A stretch of 46,193 bases of DNA from an uncultured Verrucomicrobia subdivision 3 bacterium (GTDB lineage Bacteria > Verrucomicrobiota > Verrucomicrobiia > Limisphaerales > UBA11358). The notes below the pieces were generated by a model, which searched no databases, was not told where the DNA came from, and saw nothing but the letters and a program-made list of their open reading frames with translations. Below, piece after piece: positions 26,301 through 34,145 of this stretch. Each line of letters opens with the position of its first letter. Position 1 is the first letter of the stretch. The stretch is taken from assembly GCA_903835255.1 (NCBI GenBank), contig CAILMI010000002.1:1-46193 (forward strand), given 5' to 3'. The translations under genes were made by a program, and so were the position numbers.

Positions 26301-27784
26301 CGCAGCTGTTCCAAGGCGCCCACGGTGATCACGTTCTTAGCCGTGCCCGGCGAGAGCACCGTGTCAGCCGCCCCGCCGCCGCCATCGGTGTTGCCGCCGC
26401 CGTCGTTCCCCGCCGCGAACACAAAGAGCACCGGCTGCGACCCCATCGTCTCCGGCAGAGCATCGCGCACCGCCGCGTCATAGCTCGCCGCCGCCAGGTC
26501 ATAGACATTTTGCCCCGAATACACCCAGCTGTTATTGGAAATCAGAATATTGGTCCGCGCGACTGTCTCCTGCAGGTACCGGTCTGTCTGCTTCAACGTC
26601 TGATCATCGGCCAAGGCGTCCACAGAGAACAGCGAGGCCAGCGGCGCTTTGCCGCGAAAATCCGCATTGGTTACCGAGCCCTGGGGTTCATTGGCATTGA
26701 GGGTAGAGGACCGGGCACCGTTGCCTGCGATGATCCCGGCCACATGCGTTCCGTGCCCGTTCGTGTCCGTAAGACTCATCGCCGAAATGCCTGTGACCCG
26801 GCCAGTGGCAAAGTCCGGATGCGTGGCATCAATGCCCGAATCAATCACCGCCACCGTCACATTGGAACCGCTCAGCCCGCCATAGTTGGCATTGGTCACG
26901 GTGTCGGTAGAAATACCCATCCTCACCCGCGCCAAGTCGTTAGCAGAGACGCGCTGGCGCGACGGCTCCACAATCTGCACGCCGGGCAGCAGCGCCAGCG
27001 CCGTCCAGTTCGACGGCGGCAGCACCCGGACCATGGGCCCGAACGGCGACCGATCGGTAGCCAACACGGTCCCGCCAAGCTTTTCGATCTGCGCCACCGT
27101 GCGCGCGGCGTCATCCGCAAACAGGCCCAGCGTCAGGGCCGCGCCGTCCGGCAATGCCTTTTGAGTCACCGCCGCGCCCAGCAGCGAGGCATTGATCTTG
27201 TAATAGGGCTCATAAGGGAGGACCGCCGAGGTGCCGGACCGCCCCGACATCTGCGCCGCGCCCGCCGCGGTCATCCGCACCAGATAGGCGTTGTTCGGAA
27301 TGTAGGAAACAATCTCAGCCCCCGCCGACGCCAACTGCGCGCGGAAGGCGGTATCCAGCGGGGTGCGGGATTGTACGATGTACGTGCCTGAGGCGGCCGC
27401 CGACTGCAAATGCGGGGGGATGGAAAAATTCAGCTTCGCGCGGGTATCAATGAACGCGTTGGCCAGCAACAGCGCCCTGCCCTCCGACTGCAATTCGCCG
27501 ATCGGCCGGGTCGTGTTGGCCAGGCGATAGGGGAACGGTTTGGTTTTGGGGACGGACGCGACCGAAGTGACGGTTTTTTTCGGGGTGGCGAAGAGCTGTG
27601 GAGCCGTGCCGGCGGACTGGATGACACTGACGGATGCAGGCGTCGCGGCTTTAGAGGTGGTAATAGGGGACGGGGCTGGGGAAACCGGCCCGGTCGTATG
27701 GCGGACCGGGTGGGGCCAAAACAGCCAGGCACTGGCCAGCAGCACCAGGCATATCAAGATCCAAAAGGACGAGCGTGAACGCAT
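20348..27784 (-). CDS. Giant subtilisin-family (S8) secreted protein with P-domain-like, Fn3 and RCC1 repeats
   Basis: The 2478-residue product starts at the ATG at 27784 (MRSRSSFWILICLVLLASAWLFW). The frame extends 17 codons to a TTG, but that part lies in repeat-like DNA. A signal/anchor helix is followed by a pro-region of about 250 residues. The S8 triad is Asp315 (VIDSGID), His344 (NGHGTHVAGI) and Ser715 (ESGTSMSAP). The His-Ser gap is much longer than in subtilisin because about 150 residues are inserted after KPDVVAPG. A beta-sandwich (about 780-960) and P-domain-like segments (about 1215-1288, 1408-1490, 1757-1806; e.g. GPWIMTVADSGANQ, VDHPRISDLVFHLISPDGT) follow. Fibronectin-like units cover about 1815-2000, and seven RCC1 repeats about 2007-2278. 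The end is LSWSAP…KFYRLLLLP. Probably an exported, surface-associated protease; it closes the pseudopilin gene row. Confidence 0.92.
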   Translation of the reverse strand: MRSRSSFWILICLVLLASAWLFWPHPVRHTTGPVSPAPSPITTSKAATPASVSVIQSAGTAPQLFATPKKTVTSVASVPKTKPFPYRLANTTRPIGELQSEGRALLLANAFIDTRAKLNFSIPPHLQSAAASGTYIVQSRTPLDTAFRAQLASAGAEIVSYIPNNAYLVRMTAAGAAQMSGRSGTSAVLPYEPYYKINASLLGAAVTQKALPDGAALTLGLFADDAARTVAQIEKLGGTVLATDRSPFGPMVRVLPPSNWTALALLPGVQIVEPSRQRVSANDLARVRMGISTDTVTNANYGGLSGSNVTVAVIDSGIDATHPDFATGRVTGISAMSLTDTNGHGTHVAGIIAGNGARSSTLNANEPQGSVTNADFRGKAPLASLFSVDALADDQTLKQTDRYLQETVARTNILISNNSWVYSGQNVYDLAAASYDAAVRDALPETMGSQPVLFVFAAGNDGGGNTDGGGGAADTVLSPGTAKNVITVGALEQLRNITNEVVDVDGNTNAVWEADTDTDFQVASYSARGNVGVGTEGTYGRFKPDVVAPGNFVVSTRSSTWDEAAYYNPTNYYRNVFSDQVVAATNSAWIYDTLTVPSNAVAVRITVVSNANSPQPFPNLPIYIKLSGYPSPTDSDIAINNSVSIPPDTDGAISGISSLLGTTVHYAVGNTNNFSVSYDLVTVITTTNDQGNYFQVLSNLNATLAPYYRYESGTSMSAPAVSGALALMQDYFTNTLRATPSPALLKALLINGARSVDNEYLVVSNAINFQGWGLPSVPNSVPPAITNQYNAPCASFFADQSPTNALATGDQRTFLLTVSTNSGAAAQPLRVTLAWTDPPGDPIAATKLVNNLDLIVTNLTTGAIYLGNDIPRASSFSAAWDPTDTNAVPNFDSVNNVENVFMALADGTSYSVTVLGRAVNVNAVTAQTNDVVQDFSLVISSGNGGDSNALTVAESVLVSHPTDAQRVTPVANTLSGTDSSGTQTSAGGILLNQIVGANPALLGTNTIPAGTNTVYATNAVITLGMTNQWHFYVVTNTTTFTNAAFITFLPNTLSVPRMGVYADTEANATQPEADIDLYVTTNPAITNLDPAAIAGADKSLSSGGTEFVVYSNSVKDLVYYIGVKSETAEAAEYGFLSVFSLLPFSQTDANGNQLVSGLLLPAIIADGSPEHPGVAYVFGIAVQPMEIRQVVVGDQFQSENFGDLVGLLSHSGKNVVLNNHSSVFNSSGVYTNFYNDTGNNLTPGSMPTDGPGSLQDFQGKQAVGPWIMTVADSGANQSNTVTAFSMVIAPHKDLNNPGVQISVQPGEFFVDYIDVPAGAANLTVSATNLPPPAVPPLELYVTFGSPPSLADSNSMVLLTNGISPGPLGNSISLGPPLTPGRYYVGIRNPDIAAHDVWISAAITFSSAAASTVDFTATNTAVIWDDAVSYASLVVTNRDILQSLQVGLRVDHPRISDLVFHLISPDGTRYLLMENRGNTSTNGAGATIVATNIFSSSASGGPAGVTNFYDLHQTSGTIPISWNFYTVPDTMDVYYQSNLIFSSGLVSFAGSTNLTFGPGTSTEIEVVINATNHPARTLWTYTLGGIQTNIVYLAFTGDTNLTTTPIKFASPPFVPTSSGELWSDNFDTAVANAYVDGTSFSTNWTVLTNSVDITTNPPANSPPNLLALNSGAVSNNLPTVAGQKYTLSYLIGSSATDTNSSSTNANWQFVGINFTATKNGTPLVLDASGSGLAVNSVVTNAFGTNVLFDNFSLSLLPDNLYYQPEVSLESLVGQSAYGLWQLEIQDDRVGAGLTNTLVSWQLEMVFANTNLLYLPVITTPATDITFTSAILNALVYPLGVTTTLYFEYGTNTAYGLLSDSVTLTTNLNLQQAIGISVTNLLADVLYHFRAVASNSTGIYYGGDLTFLAHTGPPPYAATLPATLITGASAQLNGMATPNSLASTAWFQWGTNLLYGNSSAPVAVGAGVNVVYTNTLISGLLTNVAYHYRLVVSNAMAVVYGFDQVLDESYVVAWGADYVGQINVPVGLSNAVSIAGAYDHSLAVKNNGTAVAWGENNFGESTVPASLTNVVAVAGGESYSMALNGSGIVSAWGLNNLHQTNVPAGLSNVVSIAAGAYSSLALKADGKVTTWGLSFLNVPAGLSNGVAVAGGKFHSLALKNDGTVTAWGDNGSGQTDVPAGLSNVVAIAAGGFHNLALKRDGTVVAWGDNTAGQTNVPGGLGRVVAIAAGGFHSLALQANGTVVAWGDSSTGQGTVPGALASNVVAIAAGNLHSLAMTSRFINSTNPTLSALVAAAAQTNAILGGGINYYAVEVPTNADFATNILLFTQNGSLNLWWSTNTPYKLNSGTATLLLPNATNGVSVLTTNGLPALVPGSTYYLGVQNTNTFAVSYGLEVDFHLLPGPVPAGPPLIGSVTLATNGLTLSWSAPTNEQFTVQYATNLDASVWADLAGPITSTNGLFTFTDTNAALVLKFYRLLLLP
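20952..21765 (-). repeat. Seven RCC1-type repeats encoded inside the giant S8 gene
   Basis: Seven units of about 39 codons repeat the pattern VVAWGDNxxGQTNVP, AGLSNVVAIAAG and FHSLALKxDGT. Unit four is about three codons shorter. At DNA level the units are similar enough to be seen directly, for example GCCCCAGGC and GCCGGCACATT recurring. RCC1 repeats form a beta-propeller; seven blades is the classical number, so this is likely one complete propeller used for binding. Confidence 0.85.
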
Positions 27785-28157
27785 ATTTTTTACGCTTAAC
27801 CGCAAATTAAACCGCCAAGGCGCCCAGATCGCCAAGCAACAAAATCATGATGGGGACAGACTAGCCTTAAAGCGCTCATTTTCATAGCGGGAAGAGTTTA
27901 AATTCCATCTCTTCCATTTAATCCGAACTCCAAAATAGGTAGGGGCATCGCGCTGCGATGCCTCCGCGCCGTACCCGGCGCGGAAGAAACGTGTGCGGAT
28001 GTCCGTTCTGGCAGCCTTCCCGACGGCCGCTGAACGCGGCCGAGGTCGTCAGCGCAGCGCGCTGACCCGACCCCGTGAACGCAAACTCCTCTTTCTGAGT
28101 TCGCGTTTAAACCTACAAAAGTTTTCAACTGGGCGGCCATGGCGTCTTGGCGGTTCA
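27785..28157. other. Spacer between the giant S8 gene and cassette protein A
   Basis: About 370 bp. The part next to the S8 gene contains AACCGCAAATTAAACCGCCA, a family C-like edge piece. The middle is a short-form family B repeat (27937-28110). A second AACCGCCAAGACGCCATGG-like piece (on the minus strand) lies around 28130-28150. The repeat may separate the S8 gene from the upstream operon or supply a processing hairpin. No gene is seen. Confidence 0.6.
27937..28110 (+). repeat. Family B dispersed repeat, short form (B3)
   Basis: It begins GGGGCATCGCGCTGCGATGC, then GCGCCGTACCCGGCGCGGAA, GAAACGTGTGCGGATGTCCG and GACGGCCGCTGAACGCGGCC, and ends GTCAGCGCAGCGCGCTGACC. The first and last blocks are hairpins. 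Compared with the long form (143-353, 8888-9120) it lacks the central block containing the CGCCTGACGCTG and ACGCCGCAGCGCGGCG modules. Confidence 0.72.
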
Positions 28158-31100
28158 TCAATCCGGCGGCAGAATGTTATAACTTTCCACCACGGCATGG
28201 GCATTGGTGGGGGCGCCCTCCACGCGCACCACCGAGCGCGTCACGGTCTCCGCCGTCACCTGGTAATTCGTGATCATCCCCGGATAAGTACCGCTGGTGA
28301 CGATGCCGTTAGGCGCGGGCGCCAGGGTCTGGCCATAGCTGTAAATCACAAAGCGCGGCTGGGCGCCCACCCGCATCAGCGACAGCGTCTGCTGCGGCAG
28401 CCATTCCATGAGCGCATCCGTGATTCCGTTGGTGATGTTCTGTCCGGACAGGAAGGGGGAATTCTGCGTCAGGTTCGCGACGGACAGGATATCGCCGACG
28501 TGCTCAAACGAACCGCCCACCCCGTCGAGGTTCGTGAAAACCGCGCGCTGGCCATTGATATTGGCGACAATCTGCCCCAGCGGAGAATTGGCAACATTCC
28601 CCCCGGCCGGTGAAATCACGGCATACCCCCCTGCCCGATTGGTGGGCACGGCAATGCCGCTGAAGAGCGCCGACCACGCCGCAAGGCCGGCGGTTGGGTT
28701 GTTGGTGCCGGCAGCGGCCACATTGATGGGCAGCTGGCCACGGGTGGCGTTGTCATTGAGTGCGGTGGTGAAGACATCGAACAGCAGCCGGTCCTGAACA
28801 GGGGCGGCATTGGTGGCATCAAACCGGTTCCGGTTGCCCGTCCAATTCGTCCAGGTGCTAATGCCGCTGGTCGAAAGCAAATTGGTGGCTTTGAGATAGA
28901 CCGTCTGCCACGGCGTGCCGCGATGGATGCGCCCGAGCCAGCCGACGGCCGGCAGTTTGAACGTCGGGAAATCCCAGTCATCCGACTGCCGCACCAGCGG
29001 GTCCTTGAGAGACGAGTTGTAGGGATTATTATCGGCGCCCGCATCGCTGTGCACCTTGCCCCACGGCTGATAACGCTCGTTCAAATAGCCCAGGCCGGGC
29101 AGGATATCGGGCGATGTACCATTCCACTTGGTCAATCCCGTGGAGAGCGCCGAGGACGGCTCAGCGCCCGAATAGTTCAGGTCGCTGCCAAGATAATGGA
29201 CCAGCGGATCATTGGCCTGCCAGGAGGTGTAGGACACCAGCGTGCGCGTGGGCGTGTAGGGCGCCTGCACGCTGTATTCGGTGTTGGTGTAACTTTTGCC
29301 GCCAAAGCTGTAGAGGCTGTTGGGGGATAGAAAGCCCTTGAAATAAGCTTCAATGGCTCCGGCTTTGCCCCGCAAGGATTGCGGCAAGCCGGCTGGCGTC
29401 TGCCAATTTCCCCCGTTCTGCGGCACCACCAGAGTCGCAATCCCCGCAGAAACATTGACCTGATTAATCGTCCCAAAGGGGATCTGAGCAGAAGTGACAT
29501 TGGTGCTCCACAGATAGGCGGGCGCCCCGGTGGAATTGGGATCGGCCAGCTCGGCGTTCAAATCGCGCCGCGTCTCCGGCCCGTTGAAATGCGCGTAGTC
29601 AATGACATGCCCATTCTCCAGCAGAAACACCTGCAGCCGGTTGGTCAGCAGCAGCCCAAAATGCGGCAGATTCATGGGCGCATAATCCTCATAGGCGCTG
29701 TTCACCCCCACAAAATCCGCGAGGCCGAAGCTGTAGATGGAAGCCGGCAAAAAAGCCTCTGGTGTGCCGCGGCTCCCCAGCGGGAGCTTGAACGATCCGC
29801 CCACAATAGATCCGTTGACCCAGGCGCCGGGCCAGACCATTCCGACATAGGTGATGGGAGATAGGTACACCGGCGTCGGAACCGCCGGCCAGGTCCGCAC
29901 CGCATTGGTCAGCACGGTGGAAAGAACATCCCGCACGACCAACTCCGTCCCGGCGCCGGCACTGGTGTAGGCGTTGCTGTAGGAGTTCCAGAACTCGACG
30001 CCGAGATGATTGGTGATGCTAAAGAAATACATCTGGTTAGTGCGCGTCACCCGCATCGGCAACCCGCCCGCAATCCCTCCGGTGGCATCGTTGGTCCGGA
30101 CCAGCTGCAGCTTGCGGGTCACCGTCACGACGCTTTCCAGGGAAAATTCATTGAAGCTGGGGAATCCCTTTTTTGCCCCGATGATCCAGGGCACGCCATA
30201 GACGTTGTGCCTATTGACGCCCAGGCCAGAGGTAATTCCATCTGATAAATCGGCAACATCGATCGGCGGATCCAAAGGGGCGTTGCCGCTATTGGCCGCG
30301 ATTAATCCCGGAATAGACGAAACCTCCTCGTACCCGTTCACAAAAACATTGGTGAACCCGGCGCCGCTCTCCTTGTAAAAAGTGGGGCGCAGCACCGTGG
30401 GGTAATTCTTGCCGGACGTGCCGGCGCGATTGGTGGTGGCATCGTAGATATTGGCCGCCAGCTGGAGCACGCGCTGCACGGCGGGGCGATAAAGAAAAGA
30501 GCCATTCATCCACACCGGGATGGCTGTCACCCCAAACGAGGGAATCTCATTGGTCAGGCCGAAGAACGGCACGTTAGTTAGACCGAGGCCGTGGATATCA
30601 TTGATCCGCGTGCCCGAGGCGTCGGTGTAAGAATAACTAACGTTGGTGATGCCGTAATAGGTGGCCAGATAGTTAGAAGGATTTTTCTGAAACCATTGGG
30701 TGGTGTAGGTCCGGAGCATCCGATCGGCAGCATTGGTGAAAAACTGGAGCGGTGTCCAGTCGACCCCGTTGGTCTGCAGATTGGGAACGAGGCTGCCGCC
30801 GGCGTCCACGTTCACGTAGTTCACGTTCAGCTTCCCCGTCTCGGGCGCGGAATCCGTGCCGAGTTGCGCCAGCATCCGGTAGAAGGTGTACCGGTCGTAG
30901 GTGGAAACGGCACTCCCTCCAAATAAATTAGTGCTGGCATCCATCAAATGATCAGTGAAACCCGCAGAGGCACCGAGTCCGATTTGCGTCTTGGCGGTGT
31001 CAAATAAATCCGAGGGCAACCCGAAATAATGGTTCGTGTTGTCCGCGCCGGGCCAAGGCGTATTCAGGGTGGCCAGGGTGAAATTATGAAACGGCACGAC

Positions 31101-32186
31101 GGAAGGACTGGTCAACAAAGATCCAAACGGGAACATATCCACCGGACCGCCGGTGGTCGGGTAGTAAGGGAACAGCGTGGAAAAAGAAGCCAGCGTGTTG
31201 TAGTTCGCCGCATAGCGGTACGCCAGCAGAGCTCGGGCATCGTCGAAGGACAGTCCGCTATTATTATATCCTGACCAGCGGGAATAATTGTACGGCGAAA
31301 AAACGGTGCCCCATTCGTTCGTGTTCAAATCCGCAAGGAAGGCGGCCAGATTAATTTCCCAGGAGCCAACGCCCTGATTGCGGAAGAACCCATCCGCCGA
31401 CCCCAAACCCGAATTATAAACTTCGTTATGGATGGCATTCAAATCCAGGGTATTTCCGGCCGGCAGGGCGATGAAGGCATAGCGCGACAGGAACTTATTG
31501 TTCGGCCCATGCGGCGCGTCCGGCCGCTCCAGCACCCCGATCCATTCGGGATCGCCAACCTCGGAATTGGTAAGACCCGTCAGGACCAAGCCATTATTCT
31601 CCGGGACCGCGCCATTTGCGTCGAACGCCGCATTCCGGTTCAGGTCGAGGTAGAAGCGGAACTCATTGGAACCGGAAGTCCGGTCATTCACGAACACCGG
31701 CGGCCGGGGAAGGTAATACAGATTGGCGACATTCTGCTCAAAATCGGCCGAACTCAATGGAGAGTTACCGTTGGAATAGTAGTCGTAATTAACGTTGGTC
31801 AAATTGGCCAAACTGGAAACAAATCCATTCGCATTGACGTAATTGGTGGAGACCCGCAGTCCGAAATTGAAGGGATTGGTCGTCTGCAGCACGGTGGCGA
31901 GGATTTGTGCCTGGGCGCTGGCCAGCGCGGCATCGGCAGCCAGGCGGGCGGTGACGCCCGCCGTCTCGGTCACCACCGAACCCCGCTCGCGTCGGCTGAT
32001 GGCCAAAAACGCCACCGCCATGAACAAGGTCACCGACAACAAAATCAGGGTAATGACCAGCGCAATGCCCCGCTGGGAGGGACGATGGCCCCAGGCCCCC
32101 GCCGCAGGGCTCAATGGAGCGGCCGCCAATTTTTTAAAAAACGGCACTCGGCAACCGGCGATCATCAATGGCTTGGGAAATTTCAT
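28158..32186 (-). CDS. Giant PilX/GspK-like protein, Verru_Chthon cassette protein A type
   Basis: The 1342-residue product has one hydrophobic segment near its N-terminus, in a prepilin-like context: QRG|IALVITLILLSVTLFMAV at about 38-58, followed by AISRRERGSVV. This resembles PilX/GspK minor pilins, in which the Glu5 rule is relaxed. The rest is a very long Asn/Thr/Tyr-rich exported domain without enzymatic motifs (e.g. SRYAFIALPAGNTLDLNAIHN). Size, N-terminus and position as the last of four prepilin-like genes match the protein A of the four-gene cassettes described in Verrucomicrobium and Chthoniobacter; this assignment is from memory of the family. The start overlaps the stop of the preceding gene (ATGA at 32183-32186), implying translational coupling. 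It is probably exposed at the tip or surface of a pilus-like assembly. Confidence 0.82.
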   Translation of the reverse strand: MKFPKPLMIAGCRVPFFKKLAAAPLSPAAGAWGHRPSQRGIALVITLILLSVTLFMAVAFLAISRRERGSVVTETAGVTARLAADAALASAQAQILATVLQTTNPFNFGLRVSTNYVNANGFVSSLANLTNVNYDYYSNGNSPLSSADFEQNVANLYYLPRPPVFVNDRTSGSNEFRFYLDLNRNAAFDANGAVPENNGLVLTGLTNSEVGDPEWIGVLERPDAPHGPNNKFLSRYAFIALPAGNTLDLNAIHNEVYNSGLGSADGFFRNQGVGSWEINLAAFLADLNTNEWGTVFSPYNYSRWSGYNNSGLSFDDARALLAYRYAANYNTLASFSTLFPYYPTTGGPVDMFPFGSLLTSPSVVPFHNFTLATLNTPWPGADNTNHYFGLPSDLFDTAKTQIGLGASAGFTDHLMDASTNLFGGSAVSTYDRYTFYRMLAQLGTDSAPETGKLNVNYVNVDAGGSLVPNLQTNGVDWTPLQFFTNAADRMLRTYTTQWFQKNPSNYLATYYGITNVSYSYTDASGTRINDIHGLGLTNVPFFGLTNEIPSFGVTAIPVWMNGSFLYRPAVQRVLQLAANIYDATTNRAGTSGKNYPTVLRPTFYKESGAGFTNVFVNGYEEVSSIPGLIAANSGNAPLDPPIDVADLSDGITSGLGVNRHNVYGVPWIIGAKKGFPSFNEFSLESVVTVTRKLQLVRTNDATGGIAGGLPMRVTRTNQMYFFSITNHLGVEFWNSYSNAYTSAGAGTELVVRDVLSTVLTNAVRTWPAVPTPVYLSPITYVGMVWPGAWVNGSIVGGSFKLPLGSRGTPEAFLPASIYSFGLADFVGVNSAYEDYAPMNLPHFGLLLTNRLQVFLLENGHVIDYAHFNGPETRRDLNAELADPNSTGAPAYLWSTNVTSAQIPFGTINQVNVSAGIATLVVPQNGGNWQTPAGLPQSLRGKAGAIEAYFKGFLSPNSLYSFGGKSYTNTEYSVQAPYTPTRTLVSYTSWQANDPLVHYLGSDLNYSGAEPSSALSTGLTKWNGTSPDILPGLGYLNERYQPWGKVHSDAGADNNPYNSSLKDPLVRQSDDWDFPTFKLPAVGWLGRIHRGTPWQTVYLKATNLLSTSGISTWTNWTGNRNRFDATNAAPVQDRLLFDVFTTALNDNATRGQLPINVAAAGTNNPTAGLAAWSALFSGIAVPTNRAGGYAVISPAGGNVANSPLGQIVANINGQRAVFTNLDGVGGSFEHVGDILSVANLTQNSPFLSGQNITNGITDALMEWLPQQTLSLMRVGAQPRFVIYSYGQTLAPAPNGIVTSGTYPGMITNYQVTAETVTRSVVRVEGAPTNAHAVVESYNILPPD

Positions 32187-33100
32187 GGGTAGGCGGCGGT
32201 GTCCACGTTGGGGATGGCCACGCGCTGACGGAAGACGTGAACCTTGCTGGACTGTTCCGTCAGATATTGATTGCGGAGCGGGCCCATGGGACGGGATTCG
32301 GCGCGTTGCAACGTGCGATCCTCTAATGTCGCCAGCTCAATTTCCACTGCGGCAGGCAAGGCGTTGCTGTACATGGTAAAACCCACTTCACCCCAGTCGA
32401 TGGGCGCAAAGCTCACATTTTTGACGAGAGCACGGGGCGGGGTAAAATAGCCGTTGGTCAGCCAGACCCCGTCGGGATCATAGGCGCGCACCCGCAGGGT
32501 CACCACCCCATCCACCAGCCGGCTCCAATACTGCTGGTTGGTCAGCGCCGCATTGAGGAAATTGGCGTACAGCTGCGCCGGGCTATTGAAGGCCGAGGCG
32601 CTCATCGACATGGAAAACCGATAGAGCGGATTGATGGCATTGGTCGCGGTCGGGTTCACAAAATAGCCCGTGCCGGTCCAGGTCTGATTCTCGCGGCTCA
32701 AAATGAAAAAATTCTGCAGCACATTCGTCCGGCTTTTGCTGCTCGCGATCAGCGGCTGGATTAGCGGGGTGGCACCGCTGCCAAGCTGGACCGAATTGTT
32801 CCCGGCGTAAAAGTTCACCGCTCCGTTGCTGCCGCCCAGCGAGGGCGACATCGCACGCAGATCGCCGGTGATCAGGTTCATGGCCGCCCGGCCGGATTCC
32901 AGCACATCGGTCTGCGTGAGGCTGGCGCGGAACGCCGCCTGCGTGCTATTGAACACCCCCATGAGCGCGATGACGATGAACGAGAGCAAGGTCATGACCA
33001 CAAGCACCTCAACCAGAGTGAAAGCGGCGCGCGGCACTGTCGGGAGGCCGGAGCGCTGCACCCCTTCCCGGCAACGAATAATGGTGGTGGTGTTTTTCAC
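32183..33100 (-). CDS. PilW-like prepilin, Verru_Chthon cassette protein C type
   Basis: The product is 305 residues from a GTG at 33100. This start overlaps the previous gene's stop (GTGA, 33097-33100), a strong reason to prefer it over the long frame reaching 33238. After about 24 residues comes a class III prepilin signal, RAA|FTLVEVLVVMTLLSFIVI, with Glu at position 5 of the mature protein. STQAAFRASLTQTDVLESGR and AAMNLITGDLRAMSP follow, the helix typical of PilW/GspJ. The prepilin peptidase would cut before FTLVE and methylate the new N-terminus. The C-terminal globular domain is about 220 residues (PDGVWLTNGYFTPP…). The stop overlaps the next gene's ATG. Part of the four-gene cassette. 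Confidence 0.88.
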   Translation of the reverse strand: MKNTTTIIRCREGVQRSGLPTVPRAAFTLVEVLVVMTLLSFIVIALMGVFNSTQAAFRASLTQTDVLESGRAAMNLITGDLRAMSPSLGGSNGAVNFYAGNNSVQLGSGATPLIQPLIASSKSRTNVLQNFFILSRENQTWTGTGYFVNPTATNAINPLYRFSMSMSASAFNSPAQLYANFLNAALTNQQYWSRLVDGVVTLRVRAYDPDGVWLTNGYFTPPRALVKNVSFAPIDWGEVGFTMYSNALPAAVEIELATLEDRTLQRAESRPMGPLRNQYLTEQSSKVHVFRQRVAIPNVDTAAYP

Positions 33101-33924
33101 GGGGCGTTGGTGAAAGACTGGGGCTGATAAAAATACAAGATCTGACCCGATACGAAATTGGTCTCGACCCGGCCGGGGATGAGGGTGCGGAAGGTCTGCC
33201 GGCCCGGACCGGTCTTGCCATTGGGCAGCAACGGCCAAAAAAAGGTGAGGCGCAGCTCGCGCAGGTTGGCGGCCAGCTGCCGTCCGTAGGCCTGCTCAGC
33301 AACCGGCACATTGCCCTCCATCGGCACCGGGGCATTGACGCACAGCAGCCGGTAGGCAAAGGAATCGCCGGAGTCGCCCACCCCGCCCCGGATGATGTCA
33401 TTATCCTGGGGCGGCTTCTCCGAGGCCGCACCGCTGAGCGCGCGCACGTAAGCCACGACGTGGTTGCTGTAATAATTGCCGGTGTAATAAGGGTCAATCG
33501 GCTGCCCGTTCGCATCCGTCAACTGCGGCGTGCTCAACAATCCCACGATGCGGTAGCCGCTGTTGAGGGGCAGCGAGCCCTGGGAAATTGGGCAGGATAC
33601 GGTGGAGCTGTTGTAGGTGTAGCCGTTGTCGCCGGCCGTCACGAAACCGCCGCCGGCGTTGTAAGCCGACCAATGGTTGGTGATGGCGTACACATAATTG
33701 GTCAGGTCGTCCAGACCCTGCGCGCCCTTGCCGATGGCTTCGAGGAACACGGTGGCGTCCTGGTTAATGAGGGTGGCCTCGCGGTTCTCGCGCTGCACAT
33801 TCATGCCCAGCGGCAGCACCCCGATGATGGCGATTAGAGCGAAGCTGATAACCGCCAGACAGATGGCGATCTCCATCAAGGTGAACGCACTGGCAGACCG
33901 CACACGGAAAGTGGAACACGACAT
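33097..33924 (-). CDS. PilV-like prepilin, Verru_Chthon cassette protein B type
   Basis: The product is 275 residues from the ATG at 33924 (MSCSTFRVRSASAFTLMEIA). The short leader ends in SASA, followed by FTLMEIAICLAVISFALIAIIG, with the expected Glu5. VLPLGMNVQRENREATLINQ resembles the PilV/GspI minor-pilin helix. The longer frame to 34149 is rejected because it would translate the family B repeat at 33950-34086. The stop overlaps the GTG start of the PilW-like gene. Sequence features such as LNSGYRIVGLLSTPQ and LRELRLTFFWPLLPNGKTGP belong to a globular domain I cannot assign. It should be inserted in the inner membrane and assembled as a minor pseudopilin. Confidence 0.87.
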   Translation of the reverse strand: MSCSTFRVRSASAFTLMEIAICLAVISFALIAIIGVLPLGMNVQRENREATLINQDATVFLEAIGKGAQGLDDLTNYVYAITNHWSAYNAGGGFVTAGDNGYTYNSSTVSCPISQGSLPLNSGYRIVGLLSTPQLTDANGQPIDPYYTGNYYSNHVVAYVRALSGAASEKPPQDNDIIRGGVGDSGDSFAYRLLCVNAPVPMEGNVPVAEQAYGRQLAANLRELRLTFFWPLLPNGKTGPGRQTFRTLIPGRVETNFVSGQILYFYQPQSFTNAP

Positions 33925-33949
33925 GCCAAATAGAAATTCACGCCATAAT

Positions 33950-34086
33950 GGCAGGGTCAGTGCGCTGCGCTGCCCTTGCCCGCGTTCCGCGGGCGTCAGG
34001 AAAGGGGCTGAAACGGACGCCCGCAAAAGTCCCTTCCGCGCCTTATCCGGCGCGGGGGCATCGCAGCGCAATGCCCCTGCCCACTG
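33950..34086 (-). repeat. Family B dispersed repeat, short form (B4), inside the cassette
   Basis: Read on the minus strand, it begins GGGGCATTGCGCTGCGATGC, then CGCGCCGGATAAGGCGCGGA, ACTTTTGCGGGCGTCCGTTT and CCTGACGCCCGCGGAACGCG, and ends GCAGCGCAGCGCACTGACCC. It is the same short architecture as 27937-28110. It lies in the 221-bp gap between the GspH-like and PilV-like genes, in the same transcription unit, so its RNA hairpins would be in the operon mRNA. Confidence 0.72.
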
Positions 34087-34145
34087 CGGCGTTGGGGCCG
34101 AGGCCTCGCGGACCCGGCTGCCGGACGGGATGGAAATGAAGCAGT

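Noticed and set aside
25790-27391. Plus-strand open frame of 533 codons
   Set aside because: It is antisense to the S8 catalytic domain, whose triad motifs are intact; the translation is not protein-like.
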